A DNA stretch of 64,000 nucleotides from Chelatococcus sambhunathii (GTDB lineage: Bacteria; Pseudomonadota; Alphaproteobacteria; Rhizobiales; Methylopilaceae): NCBI GenBank assembly GCA_031316315.1, contig JADBEO010000013.1, positions 1-64,000 on the forward strand, in the 5' to 3' direction. Each line of letters begins with the position of its first letter. Position 1 is the stretch's first letter. A program made the translations under genes and the position numbers. Under the pieces are notes generated by a model. That model saw nothing but the letters and a program-made list of their open reading frames with translations. It was not told the DNA's origin and ran no database searches. Of this stretch, positions 43,020 to 51,077 are shown in pieces.

Positions 43020-43820
43020 TTACTTCGACGGCCACCAGGCGATGTCGATCGCCTCCGCGGCGCCCTCCACGGCGCCGGCCTTCTTGGTCGCGCCGGTCTT
43101 CAGGTCGACCGAATGCAGTTCGCCGCCGGTCATCAGCCAGGCCGCGTTGGTCCCGTCCGCCTGGGCCGCGATTTCGAAGGCGACCGGCCCCGTCGGCTTC
43201 ACGCCGATCTTCCCGATTGCGGACAGCACGCCGTCGTTCGGCGGCGCCTGCTTCACGAGCGCCGGAATCGTCGCGTCGATGTTGAAGAGTTCGGTCTTTT
43301 TGGCCTTCTTGCCGTTCAGCGAGTTGGTATAGGCGCCGGCGACCACGTTCGGCTTCTCGCCTTTATGCATGTCGGTCTCGGCGTATTTGTGCGCGCCGTC
43401 GACCGTCGCCTTGCCGTCGTCGACGTTGACGCGAAGGCTCAGGCCGCCGTCCGTCATGACGCGAAGGCGGTCGGCCATCGGGTTGAAGTCGACGGTGACC
43501 TTGGCGCCCGCCGGCAGCTTCTCCGAGAGCGTCGACCTCTTGGTCGCCTTGCCGCTGGACGGATCGATCGTGACGATGTCGCCGGCCGCGGTCACGCCGT
43601 AGAGCATGCCGTCGGCGGGACGCACGTCGATGCCGACGAGGGCGTCGGCGCCGCTGATCTCGGCCTTCCCCGTCACCTTCAGGCTGTCCGGATCGACGAT
43701 GGCGAGCGTCTTGCCGCCGATCAGCGCGACGACGCTGTCGGCATGCGCGGGCGCGGCGAAACCGAGCGACAGGGCCGCAAAGGCTGCTGCGGCCGCAATG
43801 GCGGTATGGGATGCGGTCAT
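43020..43820 (-). CDS. Exported DUF4394 protein
   Basis: A 266-residue protein with a signal peptide (MTASHTAIAAAAAFAALSLGFAAPAHA) and a beta-propeller-like DUF4394 domain: LVGIDVRPADGMLYGVTAAGDIVTIDPSSGKAT, DFNPMADRLRVMTDGG, LRVNVDDGKATVDG. Function unknown; family members often neighbour ECF sigma/anti-sigma pairs, as here (divergent, 181 bp apart). ATG 43820 begins the signal peptide; the longer start is rejected. Confidence 0.85.
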   Translation of the reverse strand: MTASHTAIAAAAAFAALSLGFAAPAHADSVVALIGGKTLAIVDPDSLKVTGKAEISGADALVGIDVRPADGMLYGVTAAGDIVTIDPSSGKATKRSTLSEKLPAGAKVTVDFNPMADRLRVMTDGGLSLRVNVDDGKATVDGAHKYAETDMHKGEKPNVVAGAYTNSLNGKKAKKTELFNIDATIPALVKQAPPNDGVLSAIGKIGVKPTGPVAFEIAAQADGTNAAWLMTGGELHSVDLKTGATKKAGAVEGAAEAIDIAWWPSK

Positions 43821-44001
43821 GGAGTTCTCCGTCAGGATCGGTCGACGCCAGGCGGCGTCGCGACGGGAGAACACGGCGCACGACGCGTCCGGATGCAGCG
43901 CGGCCTATCCCGATTTGTTGATGACAAATGTCGGCGACGGCGCGCATCCGTTCGGGCGCGCGGCGGGTACCGTGCCGACAGTCCTTCTACGTTCGAGCCA
44001 G
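43821..44001. promoter_or_regulatory. DUF4394-ECF sigma divergent promoter region
   Basis: The 181-base gap between the divergent DUF4394 and ECF sigma genes. If the sigma factor is autoregulated, its promoter should be here and may also drive DUF4394. No consensus AAC/CGT-type ECF promoter could be fixed by eye. Confidence 0.35.
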
Positions 44002-44559
44002 ATGACAGCAGCCCCTCTCGACGCCCGCCTCGATCCGATCGCCGACTGGCTCGGCGGATGCGCTCGCGGCGATCGTTCGGCGCTCAAGGCGATCTACGAC
44101 CGCGAGGGCGCCGCGCTTCTGGGAATGGCGACGCGCATCCTGCGTCGGCGGGAGGTTGCGGAAGAGGTCCTGCAGGAGGCGTTCGTCCAGATCTGGCGCC
44201 GCGCCGCAAGCTTCGATCCTTCGCTGGGATCGGGGCGCGCATGGGTGTTCGCTGTGGTGCGCAACCGCGCGCTGAACCAGCTTCGCGACGACCGCCATGT
44301 GCCGGTCGAGGACCACGATCTGGAGGCCTATGCGGCGCATGACGAGGCGACCGAGGACGCCTTCGACCGGCTGGCCGAGTCGGAGGCGCTCAAGCGGTGC
44401 CTGTCTCGGCTCGATCCAGTTCGGCGGAAAGCCGTTCTTCTCGCTTACTGCCTCGGGCTGACGCATGGCGAGATCGCCGGCCGGCTCGGCGCGCCGCTTG
44501 GCACGGTCAAAGCGTGGATCCGACGCTCGCTCGCCTCGCTCCGGACATGCATGTCATGA
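44002..44559 (+). CDS. ECF-type RNA polymerase sigma factor
   Basis: A 185-residue ECF sigma factor of the SigK/RskA-linked type. Region 2: AIYDREGAALLGMATRILRRREVAEEVLQEAFVQIWRRA; region 4: LDPVRRKAVLLAYCLGLTHGEIAGRLGAPLGTVKAWIRRSLASL. ATG 44002 begins MTAAPLDARLD. Its stop overlaps the anti-sigma ATG (ATGA, 44556-44559). It probably responds to oxidative or envelope stress sensed through the membrane anti-sigma protein. Confidence 0.87.
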   Translation: MTAAPLDARLDPIADWLGGCARGDRSALKAIYDREGAALLGMATRILRRREVAEEVLQEAFVQIWRRAASFDPSLGSGRAWVFAVVRNRALNQLRDDRHVPVEDHDLEAYAAHDEATEDAFDRLAESEALKRCLSRLDPVRRKAVLLAYCLGLTHGEIAGRLGAPLGTVKAWIRRSLASLRTCMS

Positions 44560-45281
44560 CCGAGGATCGCGCCGCGCTTCAGGACCTCGCCGGCGAGTTC
44601 GTGCTCGGCCTTCTCGATCCGGACGAGAGCGCCGCCTTCGAGCGCCGAGCGGAACGCGAGCCGGCTGCGGCGTCGGCGATCGCCGAATGGCGCGAGCGCT
44701 TGCTCGTCCTCGACGCCGCCGCCGCTCCGGTCCTGCCTTCCGATGATCTCTGGGCGCGTATCGATGACGGGCTCGACGCCCCGGGGGCCGAAGCGCCCCC
44801 CGCGGCGCCGGCGCGAAAGTTTTCGCTGCTGACGCGGCTCTGGAGCGATCTTCCGGCTTGGCGCGGGGCGACGCTAGCGGGCGCGGCGGCCACGCTCGCC
44901 CTCGCGATCTTCGCCGCCGCGACCTATCGCGACGCGCAGCGTCAGCCGCAGGTGATCGCGGTGCTTCTGACGCCCGACGGCAAGCCCGGCGCGGTGATCG
45001 ACGTGTTCGCCGACGGATCGTCCTATGTCGCGCCCCTGACGGACGTCTCGGTGCCGGCCGACCGGATCATGCAGGTGTGGACGCTCGCCGATCCTGCAGT
45101 GGGGCCCGTCTCCCTCGGCCTGCTGGCCGAGGACGGCAGCGCGAGGCTGCGCCCGGCCGCCCTGCCCGCTCCCAAGCCGCGCCAGCTCTACGAGATCACC
45201 CTCGAGCCGGACGGCGGCTCGCCGACGGGCAAACCGACCGGACCGATTCTTTTCAAGGGCTTCGCGGAACGCCCGCGCTGA
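44556..45281 (+). CDS. Membrane anti-sigma factor (RskA-like)
   Basis: A 241-residue anti-sigma factor. The N-terminal cytosolic domain (LQDLAGEFVLGLLDPDESAAFERR) binds the sigma factor, one transmembrane helix follows (GATLAGAAATLALAIFAAATY), then the periplasmic RskA C-terminal domain (VIAVLLTPDGKPGAVIDVFADG...RIMQVWTLAD...PRQLYEITLEPDGGSPTGKPTGPILFKG). No zinc HxxxCxxC. It overlaps the sigma gene by 4 bp. Confidence 0.88.
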   Translation: MTEDRAALQDLAGEFVLGLLDPDESAAFERRAEREPAAASAIAEWRERLLVLDAAAAPVLPSDDLWARIDDGLDAPGAEAPPAAPARKFSLLTRLWSDLPAWRGATLAGAAATLALAIFAAATYRDAQRQPQVIAVLLTPDGKPGAVIDVFADGSSYVAPLTDVSVPADRIMQVWTLADPAVGPVSLGLLAEDGSARLRPAALPAPKPRQLYEITLEPDGGSPTGKPTGPILFKGFAERPR

Positions 45282-45358
45282 CTGAGCGCAGGCGCCCGCT
45301 CCTTGCCGATCCGCTCGCGGGGCATAGCTTCGCCGCTGACACACGCGAGGATGCCGCG

Positions 45359-46072
45359 ATGGCCGAAGCCCCTTCCGCACCGATCGACCTCTATTACTGG
45401 CCGACGCCGAACGGCTGGAAGATCACCATCCTGTTCGAGGAACTCGGCCTGCCGTACCGGATCATCCCGGTGAACATCGGCGCGGGCGACCAGTTCAAGC
45501 CCGACTTCCTCAAGATCTCGCCCAACAACAAGATGCCCGCGATCGTCGATCCCGACGGACCCGGCGGCGAGCCGATCTCGGTCTTCGAGTCCGGCGCGAT
45601 CCTGCAGTATTTCGGCCGCAAGACCGGCAAGCTTTATCCTTCCGACGAGCGCAAACGCGTCGAGGTCGACGAGTGGCTGTTCTGGCAGATGGGCGGCTTC
45701 GGCCCGATGCTCGGCCAAATCCATCACTTCCGGAACTACGCTCCCGAGAAGATCCCGTACGCGATCAACCGTTACGTCAATGAGGGCGAGCGGCTTTACG
45801 GCGTGCTCGACGAACGGCTGAAGGAGCGCGATTTCATCTGCGGCGACTATTCGATCGCCGACATCGCCTGCGTCGGCTGGGCCAAGGGATGGGAGAAGCA
45901 GGGGCAGACGATCGACGACACGCCGAACGTGAAGCGCTGGCTGGAACGGATGCTGGCGCGCCCGGCCGTGGCCCGCGGGCTCGCCGTCAAGGTCGACGCG
46001 CCGACGCTCGACCTTGCGGCGGACAAGGAGGCCCAAAAAGTCCTCTTTGGCCAGCGCGCCCGGCGCGCGTGA
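45359..46072 (+). CDS. Glutathione S-transferase family protein
   Basis: A 237-residue GST. The thioredoxin-like N-terminal domain (PIDLYYWPTPNGWKITILFEELGLPY) is followed by a helical domain with SIADIACVGWAKGW, the N-capping box. It resembles the Ure2p/YfcG-type GSTs with NGWK in the active-site loop. It lies 77 bp after the anti-sigma gene on the same strand; it may belong to the same stress response. Confidence 0.88.
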   Translation: MAEAPSAPIDLYYWPTPNGWKITILFEELGLPYRIIPVNIGAGDQFKPDFLKISPNNKMPAIVDPDGPGGEPISVFESGAILQYFGRKTGKLYPSDERKRVEVDEWLFWQMGGFGPMLGQIHHFRNYAPEKIPYAINRYVNEGERLYGVLDERLKERDFICGDYSIADIACVGWAKGWEKQGQTIDDTPNVKRWLERMLARPAVARGLAVKVDAPTLDLAADKEAQKVLFGQRARRA

Positions 46073-46169
46073 GGAACAACCGAGATCACGCGGACGTTCC
46101 GGGAATGACAGCCATCGCAGACGCCAGGCCGCGCTCGCGGCTCGGCCCCAACCCAACCAGGAGATCACT

Positions 46170-46475
46170 ATGGCCGACACAATTCCGGGCGCAGGCGCCA
46201 GCGCCAGCTCTAGCGCTTCCGAAAGCGCGCTTGAATCCGACCTCGCCACTCTGAAAGCCGACGTCGCCCGGTTGACCGACACCTTGTCCGCTCTCGTCTC
46301 GGACAGCGCGGCGACGGCGCGCAACGCCGCCCGCGAAGGCGTCGACACGGCGAAGCTTCACGTCACCAACGCCGCTGACGAACTCAGCGAGGCCGTCGAG
46401 CAGAACCCGCTGACGTCCGTCCTCATCGCGCTCGGCGCCGGCTACGTTCTCGGCGTTTTGGGGCGGAGGCGCTGA
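46170..46475 (+). CDS. DUF883/ElaB-YqjD-like small membrane protein
   Basis: A 101-residue protein with a coiled-coil middle (LESDLATLKADVARLTDTLSALVSDSAATARNAAREGVDTAK) and a C-terminal membrane segment (NPLTSVLIALGAGYVLGVLGRRR), the ElaB/YqjD plan of inner-membrane proteins linked to stationary phase and ribosome binding. AGGAG lies just before ATG 46170. Stop and next start overlap in TGATG at 46475. Confidence 0.75.
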   Translation: MADTIPGAGASASSSASESALESDLATLKADVARLTDTLSALVSDSAATARNAAREGVDTAKLHVTNAADELSEAVEQNPLTSVLIALGAGYVLGVLGRRR

Positions 46476-46966
46476 TGCTGCGCCTGCTGCTGCAGGCGGG
46501 ATTGGGAGCCGCGACCTTCAACGTCGGGCGCAAGATCGCGGCGTTTAAGCGCTCCATGACCTATTTCGTGGTGGCGGGCGTGATCGCGCTCGCCGGCCTG
46601 GGCGCTCTCACGTCGGCGCTCATTCTTTATCTGGAGCCGCGCTTCGGCGCGGCCGGGGCGGCCGGGATCGTCGGCGGCGGCTTGGTGGTTCTCGCAGCGC
46701 TCGTCGGCTGGGCGGGGACCTGGAAACCGAAGCCCAAGCGTCCGACGCCGATTTTCGAGCGTGTTCGCGCGGAGGTCGGCGCGGCCGGGGCCGCCGTGGC
46801 GGCGTCCAGACGAAGGGCCGCGGCGCGCGCCGCGGCTGTCGACGAGACGCTCGCCGAGGACGTCCCGCCGCCCTTGCCGGCGACGCCGGGCCAGCGTCGC
46901 AAGAAAGCGCTCAACATGGTGCTGATCGCAACGCTCGCAGGCGTCGTCCTGGGCCGCCGCCTCTGA
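46475..46966 (+). CDS. Small polytopic membrane protein, phage-holin-like family
   Basis: A 163-residue protein with two close transmembrane helices (MTYFVVAGVIALAGLGALTSALILYLE and GAAGAAGIVGGGLVVLAALVGWAG), an Ala/Arg-rich coiled region and a third hydrophobic stretch near the end (ALNMVLIATLAGVVLG). It resembles the Actinobacterial holin-X/YqjE-type proteins that are commonly paired with ElaB/YqjD proteins. It overlaps the upstream gene. Function unknown. Confidence 0.65.
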   Translation: MLRLLLQAGLGAATFNVGRKIAAFKRSMTYFVVAGVIALAGLGALTSALILYLEPRFGAAGAAGIVGGGLVVLAALVGWAGTWKPKPKRPTPIFERVRAEVGAAGAAVAASRRRAAARAAAVDETLAEDVPPPLPATPGQRRKKALNMVLIATLAGVVLGRRL

Positions 46967-46983
46967 CCTTTGACGGACAAAAA

Positions 46984-47010
46984 AGGGCCGCCGCTGAGAG
47001 CGGCGGCCCT
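46984..47010. terminator. Bidirectional intrinsic terminator
   Basis: A perfect 12-bp stem AGGGCCGCCGCT (46984-46995)/AGCGGCGGCCCT (46999-47010) with loop GAG, flanked by an A-run (46979-46984) and a T-run (47010-47013). It ends the plus-strand YqjD/holin-like pair and the minus-strand gene at 47033. Confidence 0.9.
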
Positions 47011-47032
47011 TTTCTCATGTGACGCGGACCGC

Positions 47033-47356
47033 TCAGTTCTTCGTGTCGGTCGGCGAGGCTTTGGCCGGCGGGCTCTGCTCCGCTCCGCCTGTCTTGCCCG
47101 CATTCGAGTCCGCGTCCGGCCGCGACATCCCGCTACCGGAGCCGCCCGAACCGGAGGTCGGCGACGCCTTGCTGCTCGCGCCGCCGGCGGCGCCGCCGCC
47201 ATTCTTGGTCGCATCGGGCCGGGCCTCGCCGCTGTTGGTCGTCGAACCGGACGACTTGCCGGCGCCGGTGTCGTAGCCCGACTGGGCGTTGGCGGTTCCC
47301 GCGAGCGGCGAGACGGCGAGCAGGCCCGCAACGGCCGCGCCGAAAAGCTTACGCAT
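47033..47356 (-). CDS. Secreted Gly/Ser-rich hypothetical protein
   Basis: A 107-residue protein with a signal peptide (MRKLFGAAVAGLLAVSPLAGTANAQ) and a low-complexity tail rich in Gly, Ser, Thr and Asp with GGAAGGASSKAS and GSGGSGSG stretches. No domain was recognised. ATG 47356 gives the signal peptide; a 19-codon extension is rejected. Confidence 0.65.
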   Translation of the reverse strand: MRKLFGAAVAGLLAVSPLAGTANAQSGYDTGAGKSSGSTTNSGEARPDATKNGGGAAGGASSKASPTSGSGGSGSGMSRPDADSNAGKTGGAEQSPPAKASPTDTKN

Positions 47357-47846
47357 GTCGTTCTCCCTATCTTCTGCTCCTTCTCCAATCCCCGAAAGAA
47401 CAGAGAAGGCCATAGCTGCGAGCTTGGCTCGCTATAGGACCGCAGATGCTAAGCAAAACGAGAAACTCAAGCCCACAGGCGCCGGATCACTGCACAAAAA
47501 TACTTTTTTTCAGCGGAACAAAATCAGGGCGATTGCATCAACGTCGCGTGCGCGCATGCGCGGATCGGAGCATCCTGCAGCGAGACGGCTGCGCCCGCGC
47601 TTCGACGAACTTGGTTGCAAGATCGTTAACGCCGAGCCTCGGGCGACAGGTCAATCGAACTCTGTATCATGTGCTTTTCTTCGGATTCGGCGGTTAACGC
47701 CCACCTAAATTTACGTATCGTTTTCAGATGCTTCAGTGAGCATTCATCTAAACTTTTAAACAGCCGGTAGCGCGTCTGCGCGATGATCTCGGTCAGAACG
47801 GCGACGGCCACAGTCGCCGCAAGACGAAGACAGGCGGGATCAAGCA
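47357..47846. other. AT-richer intergenic region before Sel1 gene
   Basis: The 490 bases are visibly richer in A/T than the core genome (for instance CACAAAAATACTTTTTTTCAG at 47490 and CTAAACTTTTAAACAG at 47748). They hold no recognisable gene. A promoter for the Sel1-like gene is expected near the end. Confidence 0.4.
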
Positions 47847-48113
47847 ATGGCTCGTTACGACATCTCTTCCATCGAATGCGGCGCGCTCGGCGCCGTCGAT
47901 ACTGGGATCGTGTACTTTCAGCTCGGCCTCTCCTATGCGACCGGCCGCAGCGTGCCGCTCGACCGGGTGTCGGCGCACAAGTGGTTCAACCTGGCGGCCC
48001 GCGCCGGCGTCGCCGGGGCTGCCGGACTGCGCCGCGAGCTCGCCGCCGAGATGACCCCGGACGAGATCGCTCTCGCCCAGCGCGCCGCGCGCGAGCACTT
48101 GGGACTGCACTGA
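47847..48113 (+). CDS. Short Sel1-repeat-like protein
   Basis: An 88-residue protein with a single Sel1/TPR-like unit: YFQLGLSYATGRSVPLDRVSAHKWFNLAARAGVAGA (alpha-alpha hairpin) and a helical tail (ELAAEMTPDEIALAQRAAREHL). This one-repeat form is common in Hyphomicrobiales. Function unknown. It ends 63 bp before tRNA-Ser and appears to be the last core-genome gene before the element. Confidence 0.72.
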   Translation: MARYDISSIECGALGAVDTGIVYFQLGLSYATGRSVPLDRVSAHKWFNLAARAGVAGAAGLRRELAAEMTPDEIALAQRAAREHLGLH

Positions 48114-48176
48114 ACGCAAAACGCCGCGCGCGGTCGTTGACCAGCCGGCGTCTTCGCGTGTAACCCTGCCGCCCAC

Positions 48177-48268
48177 GGAGACGTGGCCGAGAGGCTGAAG
48201 GCACTCGTTTGCTAAATGAGCAGACCTGGAAACGGGTCTCGAGGGTTCGAATCCCTCCGTCTCCGCCA
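48177..48268 (+). tRNA. tRNA-Ser (anticodon GCU)
   Basis: A 92-nt class II tRNA. Acceptor stem GGAGACG (48177-48183)/CGTCTCC (48258-48264), discriminator G and encoded CCA (48266-48268). Anticodon arm CTCGT-TTGCTAA-ATGAG reads GCU (Ser codons AGC/AGU). The long variable arm (CAGACCTGGAAACGGGTCTCG region) and T-arm GGGTTCGAATCCC are as expected. It is the likely integration target of the element to its right. Confidence 0.97.
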
Positions 48269-48269
48269 T

Positions 48270-48337
48270 CCCATTTTATGTAACAATTTCAATTGCCTAC
48301 GGTGGGATTAGTTTTGAAACTGTTACTGTGAAATGGG
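48270..48337. repeat. Long inverted repeat next to tRNA-Ser
   Basis: Arm 1 (48270-48292) and arm 2 (48314-48337) are imperfect inverted copies: CCCATTT pairs with AAATGGG, and GTAACAATTTCAA pairs with TTGAAACTGTTAC (12 of 13), with a 21-nt loop. The outer arm starts 1 nt after the tRNA CCA end. It may be part of the attachment region (recombinase or excisionase sites) or an operator for the DUF262-Schlafen gene. Confidence 0.75.
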
Positions 48338-48459
48338 AGCGGACACGGGCGATTCTGTCTCCGCCTCGATGCCGGTTGTCTCCCCGAACCAATTATCGCA
48401 TTCCTTTCTGCACGACGTCGCGGCGCTACGACGCCGCCGAGCGGGCGCGAGGACGGAAA

Positions 48460-50253
48460 ATGGCTGTTTCACCTCAGGGCATGAGCATTCAGGCCCTCTA
48501 CCGTGCTTATCGCGATGGCACGCTCATCGTTAACCGCCAGTATCAGCGCAAGCTCGTCTGGCAAATATTTGAAAAGCAGAAGCTTATTGATAGCATTCTG
48601 AAGGATTATCCTCTTCCTCTATTCCTATTGGCAGAGAAGGCTGGCAGCCCCGTGATTTGGGAGGTCATTGATGGCATGCAGCGGCTTAATGCTATATTTT
48701 CATTTATCGAGAATGGATTTTTGCTTGACGGACAATGCTTTGATGTAAAGGAATTTGCCAGAGCTAGACAGGCCGCTGAAAGCGGTGTTTTCAAGGAATA
48801 CGAAGACGACGTTCCTCGCCTGTCGGCAAAACTTTGCGCAGATCTCCAGGACTATCAATTGGCGGTTACGGTGTTTCCGGGGGAGCATCCGGAGCGGATC
48901 ACCGACGTCTTTGGACGGATAAACGCTGGCGGAAAGCAGTTGAGCGATCAGGAGCGCCGTCAAGCCGGCGTCCTTTCGCCCTTCGCCGAAGTCGTCCGAA
49001 CCCTTTCCGCCGAAATACGAGGCGATGTCTCGCGGGACACACTCCTGTTAAGCGAGATGCCGGAGATAAGCATCGAAACCAGTCGTAATCCTCACGGATA
49101 CGCCCTGAAGGCGGAGGATATTTTCTGGTGCTATCAAGGCATTCTTCGCTCCGGAGATCTGCGCGATAGTGATGACGAGCAGGCGATTGCAGACATATGC
49201 GCGTCTATTCTTTTTGAGGAGCCGGTTGAAGCATCAGGTGAATACTTGAACAAACTATATTCGAAAGATACTGACGAATATAAGGACTTGAATGCTCGAC
49301 TGTCGGCATATGGCCGCGACCGCTTAGTCGACGAGGTCAAGTCAACATTCTCAACTATACGATCAGTCATCGAAGCTCATAATACCGCACGCTTTACCTT
49401 TAGGACGACCGTTTATCCAAAACCTACCTCCAATGCGCAGAAGTCTCCATTCTATGCTGTTTTCATGGCGTTTTTTGACTTGATGCATCGCCAGTCCATG
49501 CGGCCTGCCGTAGACGCCCCAATCATGAAGGCGCTAGAGAATCTATCTAACAGCATTGAAGTTGGGCAAAAACATATCAAGACAGAAGACCGTCGTAAGA
49601 ATATAAATATTACTAAGGGTCTTATTCAAGACCATTTCGTAAAGGTTGACGTGGCAACGCTGGCTCACGGCCCCGGACTCATATTTGACTTTGAAAACTC
49701 AATTCGCAGAGCGCGGACAGAGACTGCGCGTTATGAATTTAAACAAGGACTTCTAGAGCTCGATGGCAACTTTAAAGTTGGCGCTACTATCGTAAACACA
49801 ATTATCGAGACTGTTTGCGGAATCGCCAATGTTGGGCCCGACGCCGACGGCTTCCTCTACGTTGGCATTGCCGACAAGCCGGAAGACGCCGCTCGGATTG
49901 AAGCGCTATATGGGGTTGTAGCTTTAAAGTTTGATCATGTGTCTATCGTGGGAATAGATCGAGAAGCTAAACATACAGGCGTCGAGCTCGATAAGTTTGT
50001 CAGGATCATCGAAGATGGTATTCGCAACTCTGGACTTACCGATCCATTAAAGACGCAGGTTTTGTCTTCTATCGACGTTGTCAATTATAAAGGCTACAGC
50101 GTTGTGCGGATTAGAGTTCCAAAGCAGTCATCTCCTAGCTTTGTTGGTGATGACTGCTTCTTACGCGCTGGATCCTCTACGATCAAAGCGAAGGGTCCGC
50201 AGATTGCAGCGATCACAGCCAGCTTTGGGAAGGCGGGACAGAGCGGGCTCTAA
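48460..50253 (+). CDS. DUF262-Schlafen(AlbA_2) fusion, putative defence effector
   Basis: A 597-residue two-domain protein. The N-terminal DUF262 (GmrS/ParB-like nuclease) region shows NRQYQRKLVW (25-34), KLIDSILKDYPLPLF, the catalytic-type IDGMQRL (70-76) and FGRINAGGKQLSDQE (151-165). The C-terminal domain (about 408-590) is Schlafen AlbA_2-like: YEFKQGLLE (E-x-K at 426-428), IIETVCGIANVGPDADGFLYVGIAD and SSPSFVGDDCFLRAGSSTI. The DUF1524 (GmrD) partner is absent. The DNA is much AT-richer than core genes, pointing to transfer. ATG 48460 has a GAGGA-like ribosome site. It stands alone between the tRNA and phage genes. Confidence 0.85.
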   Translation: MAVSPQGMSIQALYRAYRDGTLIVNRQYQRKLVWQIFEKQKLIDSILKDYPLPLFLLAEKAGSPVIWEVIDGMQRLNAIFSFIENGFLLDGQCFDVKEFARARQAAESGVFKEYEDDVPRLSAKLCADLQDYQLAVTVFPGEHPERITDVFGRINAGGKQLSDQERRQAGVLSPFAEVVRTLSAEIRGDVSRDTLLLSEMPEISIETSRNPHGYALKAEDIFWCYQGILRSGDLRDSDDEQAIADICASILFEEPVEASGEYLNKLYSKDTDEYKDLNARLSAYGRDRLVDEVKSTFSTIRSVIEAHNTARFTFRTTVYPKPTSNAQKSPFYAVFMAFFDLMHRQSMRPAVDAPIMKALENLSNSIEVGQKHIKTEDRRKNINITKGLIQDHFVKVDVATLAHGPGLIFDFENSIRRARTETARYEFKQGLLELDGNFKVGATIVNTIIETVCGIANVGPDADGFLYVGIADKPEDAARIEALYGVVALKFDHVSIVGIDREAKHTGVELDKFVRIIEDGIRNSGLTDPLKTQVLSSIDVVNYKGYSVVRIRVPKQSSPSFVGDDCFLRAGSSTIKAKGPQIAAITASFGKAGQSGL

Positions 50254-50308
50254 ATGCCTTCCTCGTGCTGCCTATGCTCCGACTCTTTCGGCTCGCCGAT
50301 TGAGGAGA

Positions 50309-50335
50309 CAACGCCCGGCGATTAGCCGGGCGTTG
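50309..50335. terminator. Hairpin between DUF262 gene and minus-strand operon
   Basis: A perfect 11-bp stem CAACGCCCGGC (50309-50319)/GCCGGGCGTTG (50325-50335) with loop GATTA. It lies between two convergent 3' ends. Flanking CTTGCGG (plus) and TCTCCTC (minus) are weak U-tracts. Probably a shared terminator. Confidence 0.65.
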
Positions 50336-50344
50336 CTTGCGGTA

Positions 50345-50653
50345 TCAGGCGGCAGCCGCGCGTTCACGCTTGATTACGCGCCCATTGCCGGGCCCAGCCT
50401 GAACGCGCGGCTGTCCGATGTCTACGTTGCACTCATCGGCTCGATCGAAGAGCCGGTGAAGCCGTCGACGAACGCCCCGACGCGCCTTCGCCGCTTCCCG
50501 AGTCGCCTTCCAATCCTGCGCGGCAGGACGCCTACGCGGCGCGAAGTGACATGCCGCTTCGCGATACAGGCGTTCGGCGAAGGCTGAGAGCACGGCCTTG
50601 CGGCTGTCCTCTGACATACGTGCTAGTTCGGCGTGTGAAGGGAGCGGCGTCAT
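50345..50653 (-). CDS. Small hypothetical protein of the element
   Basis: A 102-residue basic protein (MTPLPSHAELARMSEDSRKAVLSAFAERLYREAACHFAPRRR...). It has no recognised domain; the region is Arg-rich and helical. It is the last of three genes whose ends overlap by 4 bp (ATGA at 50650-50653). Confidence 0.55.
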   Translation of the reverse strand: MTPLPSHAELARMSEDSRKAVLSAFAERLYREAACHFAPRRRPAAQDWKATREAAKARRGVRRRLHRLFDRADECNVDIGQPRVQAGPGNGRVIKRERAAAA

Positions 50654-50898
50654 GCTGCGGCCTCCTCTAGCGCATGGATCAAATCGGCCATGATGAACTG
50701 AGCGATGTCGGCCGCATGCTCGTTCGCCGGCCTCGGATCCCGCCCGCCATTGGCGATGCGCGTCAGCTCCACAGTGACATCGCCGAGCGTGACGTCCTGA
50801 CGGCCCGGGAAGGAGGCGTCGTCGGCGTTAGAGATCGCGATACTCGACATGATGGCATCGAGCGAGACCAGCGCATCTTGGTGGACGCCGGCACTCAC
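50650..50898 (-). CDS. Small hypothetical protein of the element
   Basis: An 82-residue acidic protein with IMSSIAISNADDASFPGRQDVTLGDVTVELTRIA and a C-terminal helix IAQFIMADLIHALEEAAA. No domain recognised. It overlaps both neighbours by 4 bp, so the three genes form a translationally coupled operon. Confidence 0.55.
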   Translation of the reverse strand: MSAGVHQDALVSLDAIMSSIAISNADDASFPGRQDVTLGDVTVELTRIANGGRDPRPANEHAADIAQFIMADLIHALEEAAA

Positions 50899-51077
50899 TT
50901 GCCGGCCTCCCGTGCCAGCTCGCGCATCAGCATCTTTGCTAGCGTCTCGACGGGCGTCCCGCCGAGCTGCGTCGTTTTAGAGCCGCCGGCATCGGCGGTG
51001 ACGGTGATCAGCCCGTCTTTCACCTGATACGAGCCGCTGATCTCGCGGCCGTCATGCTCAATCGATACGTCTGCCAT
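50895..51077 (-). CDS. Small hypothetical protein, phage-associated type
   Basis: A 60-residue protein: MADVSIEHDGREISGSYQVKDG, then ITVTADAGGSKTTQLGG and a helix (VETLAKMLMRELAREAG). Similar short proteins accompany Hyphomicrobiales prophages, from memory and not searched. AGGAC in a small palindrome (TGTCCTTTCAGGACA, 51082-51096) serves as its ribosome site. First gene of the three-gene operon. Confidence 0.55.
   Translation of the reverse strand: MADVSIEHDGREISGSYQVKDGLITVTADAGGSKTTQLGGTPVETLAKMLMRELAREAGK

Noticed and set aside
48269-50344. Tyrosine integrase beside tRNA-Ser
   Set aside because: The usual integrase position next to the tRNA is taken by the DUF262-Schlafen gene; no frame here has the R...HxxR...Y pattern. 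The integrase may be at the other end of the element.
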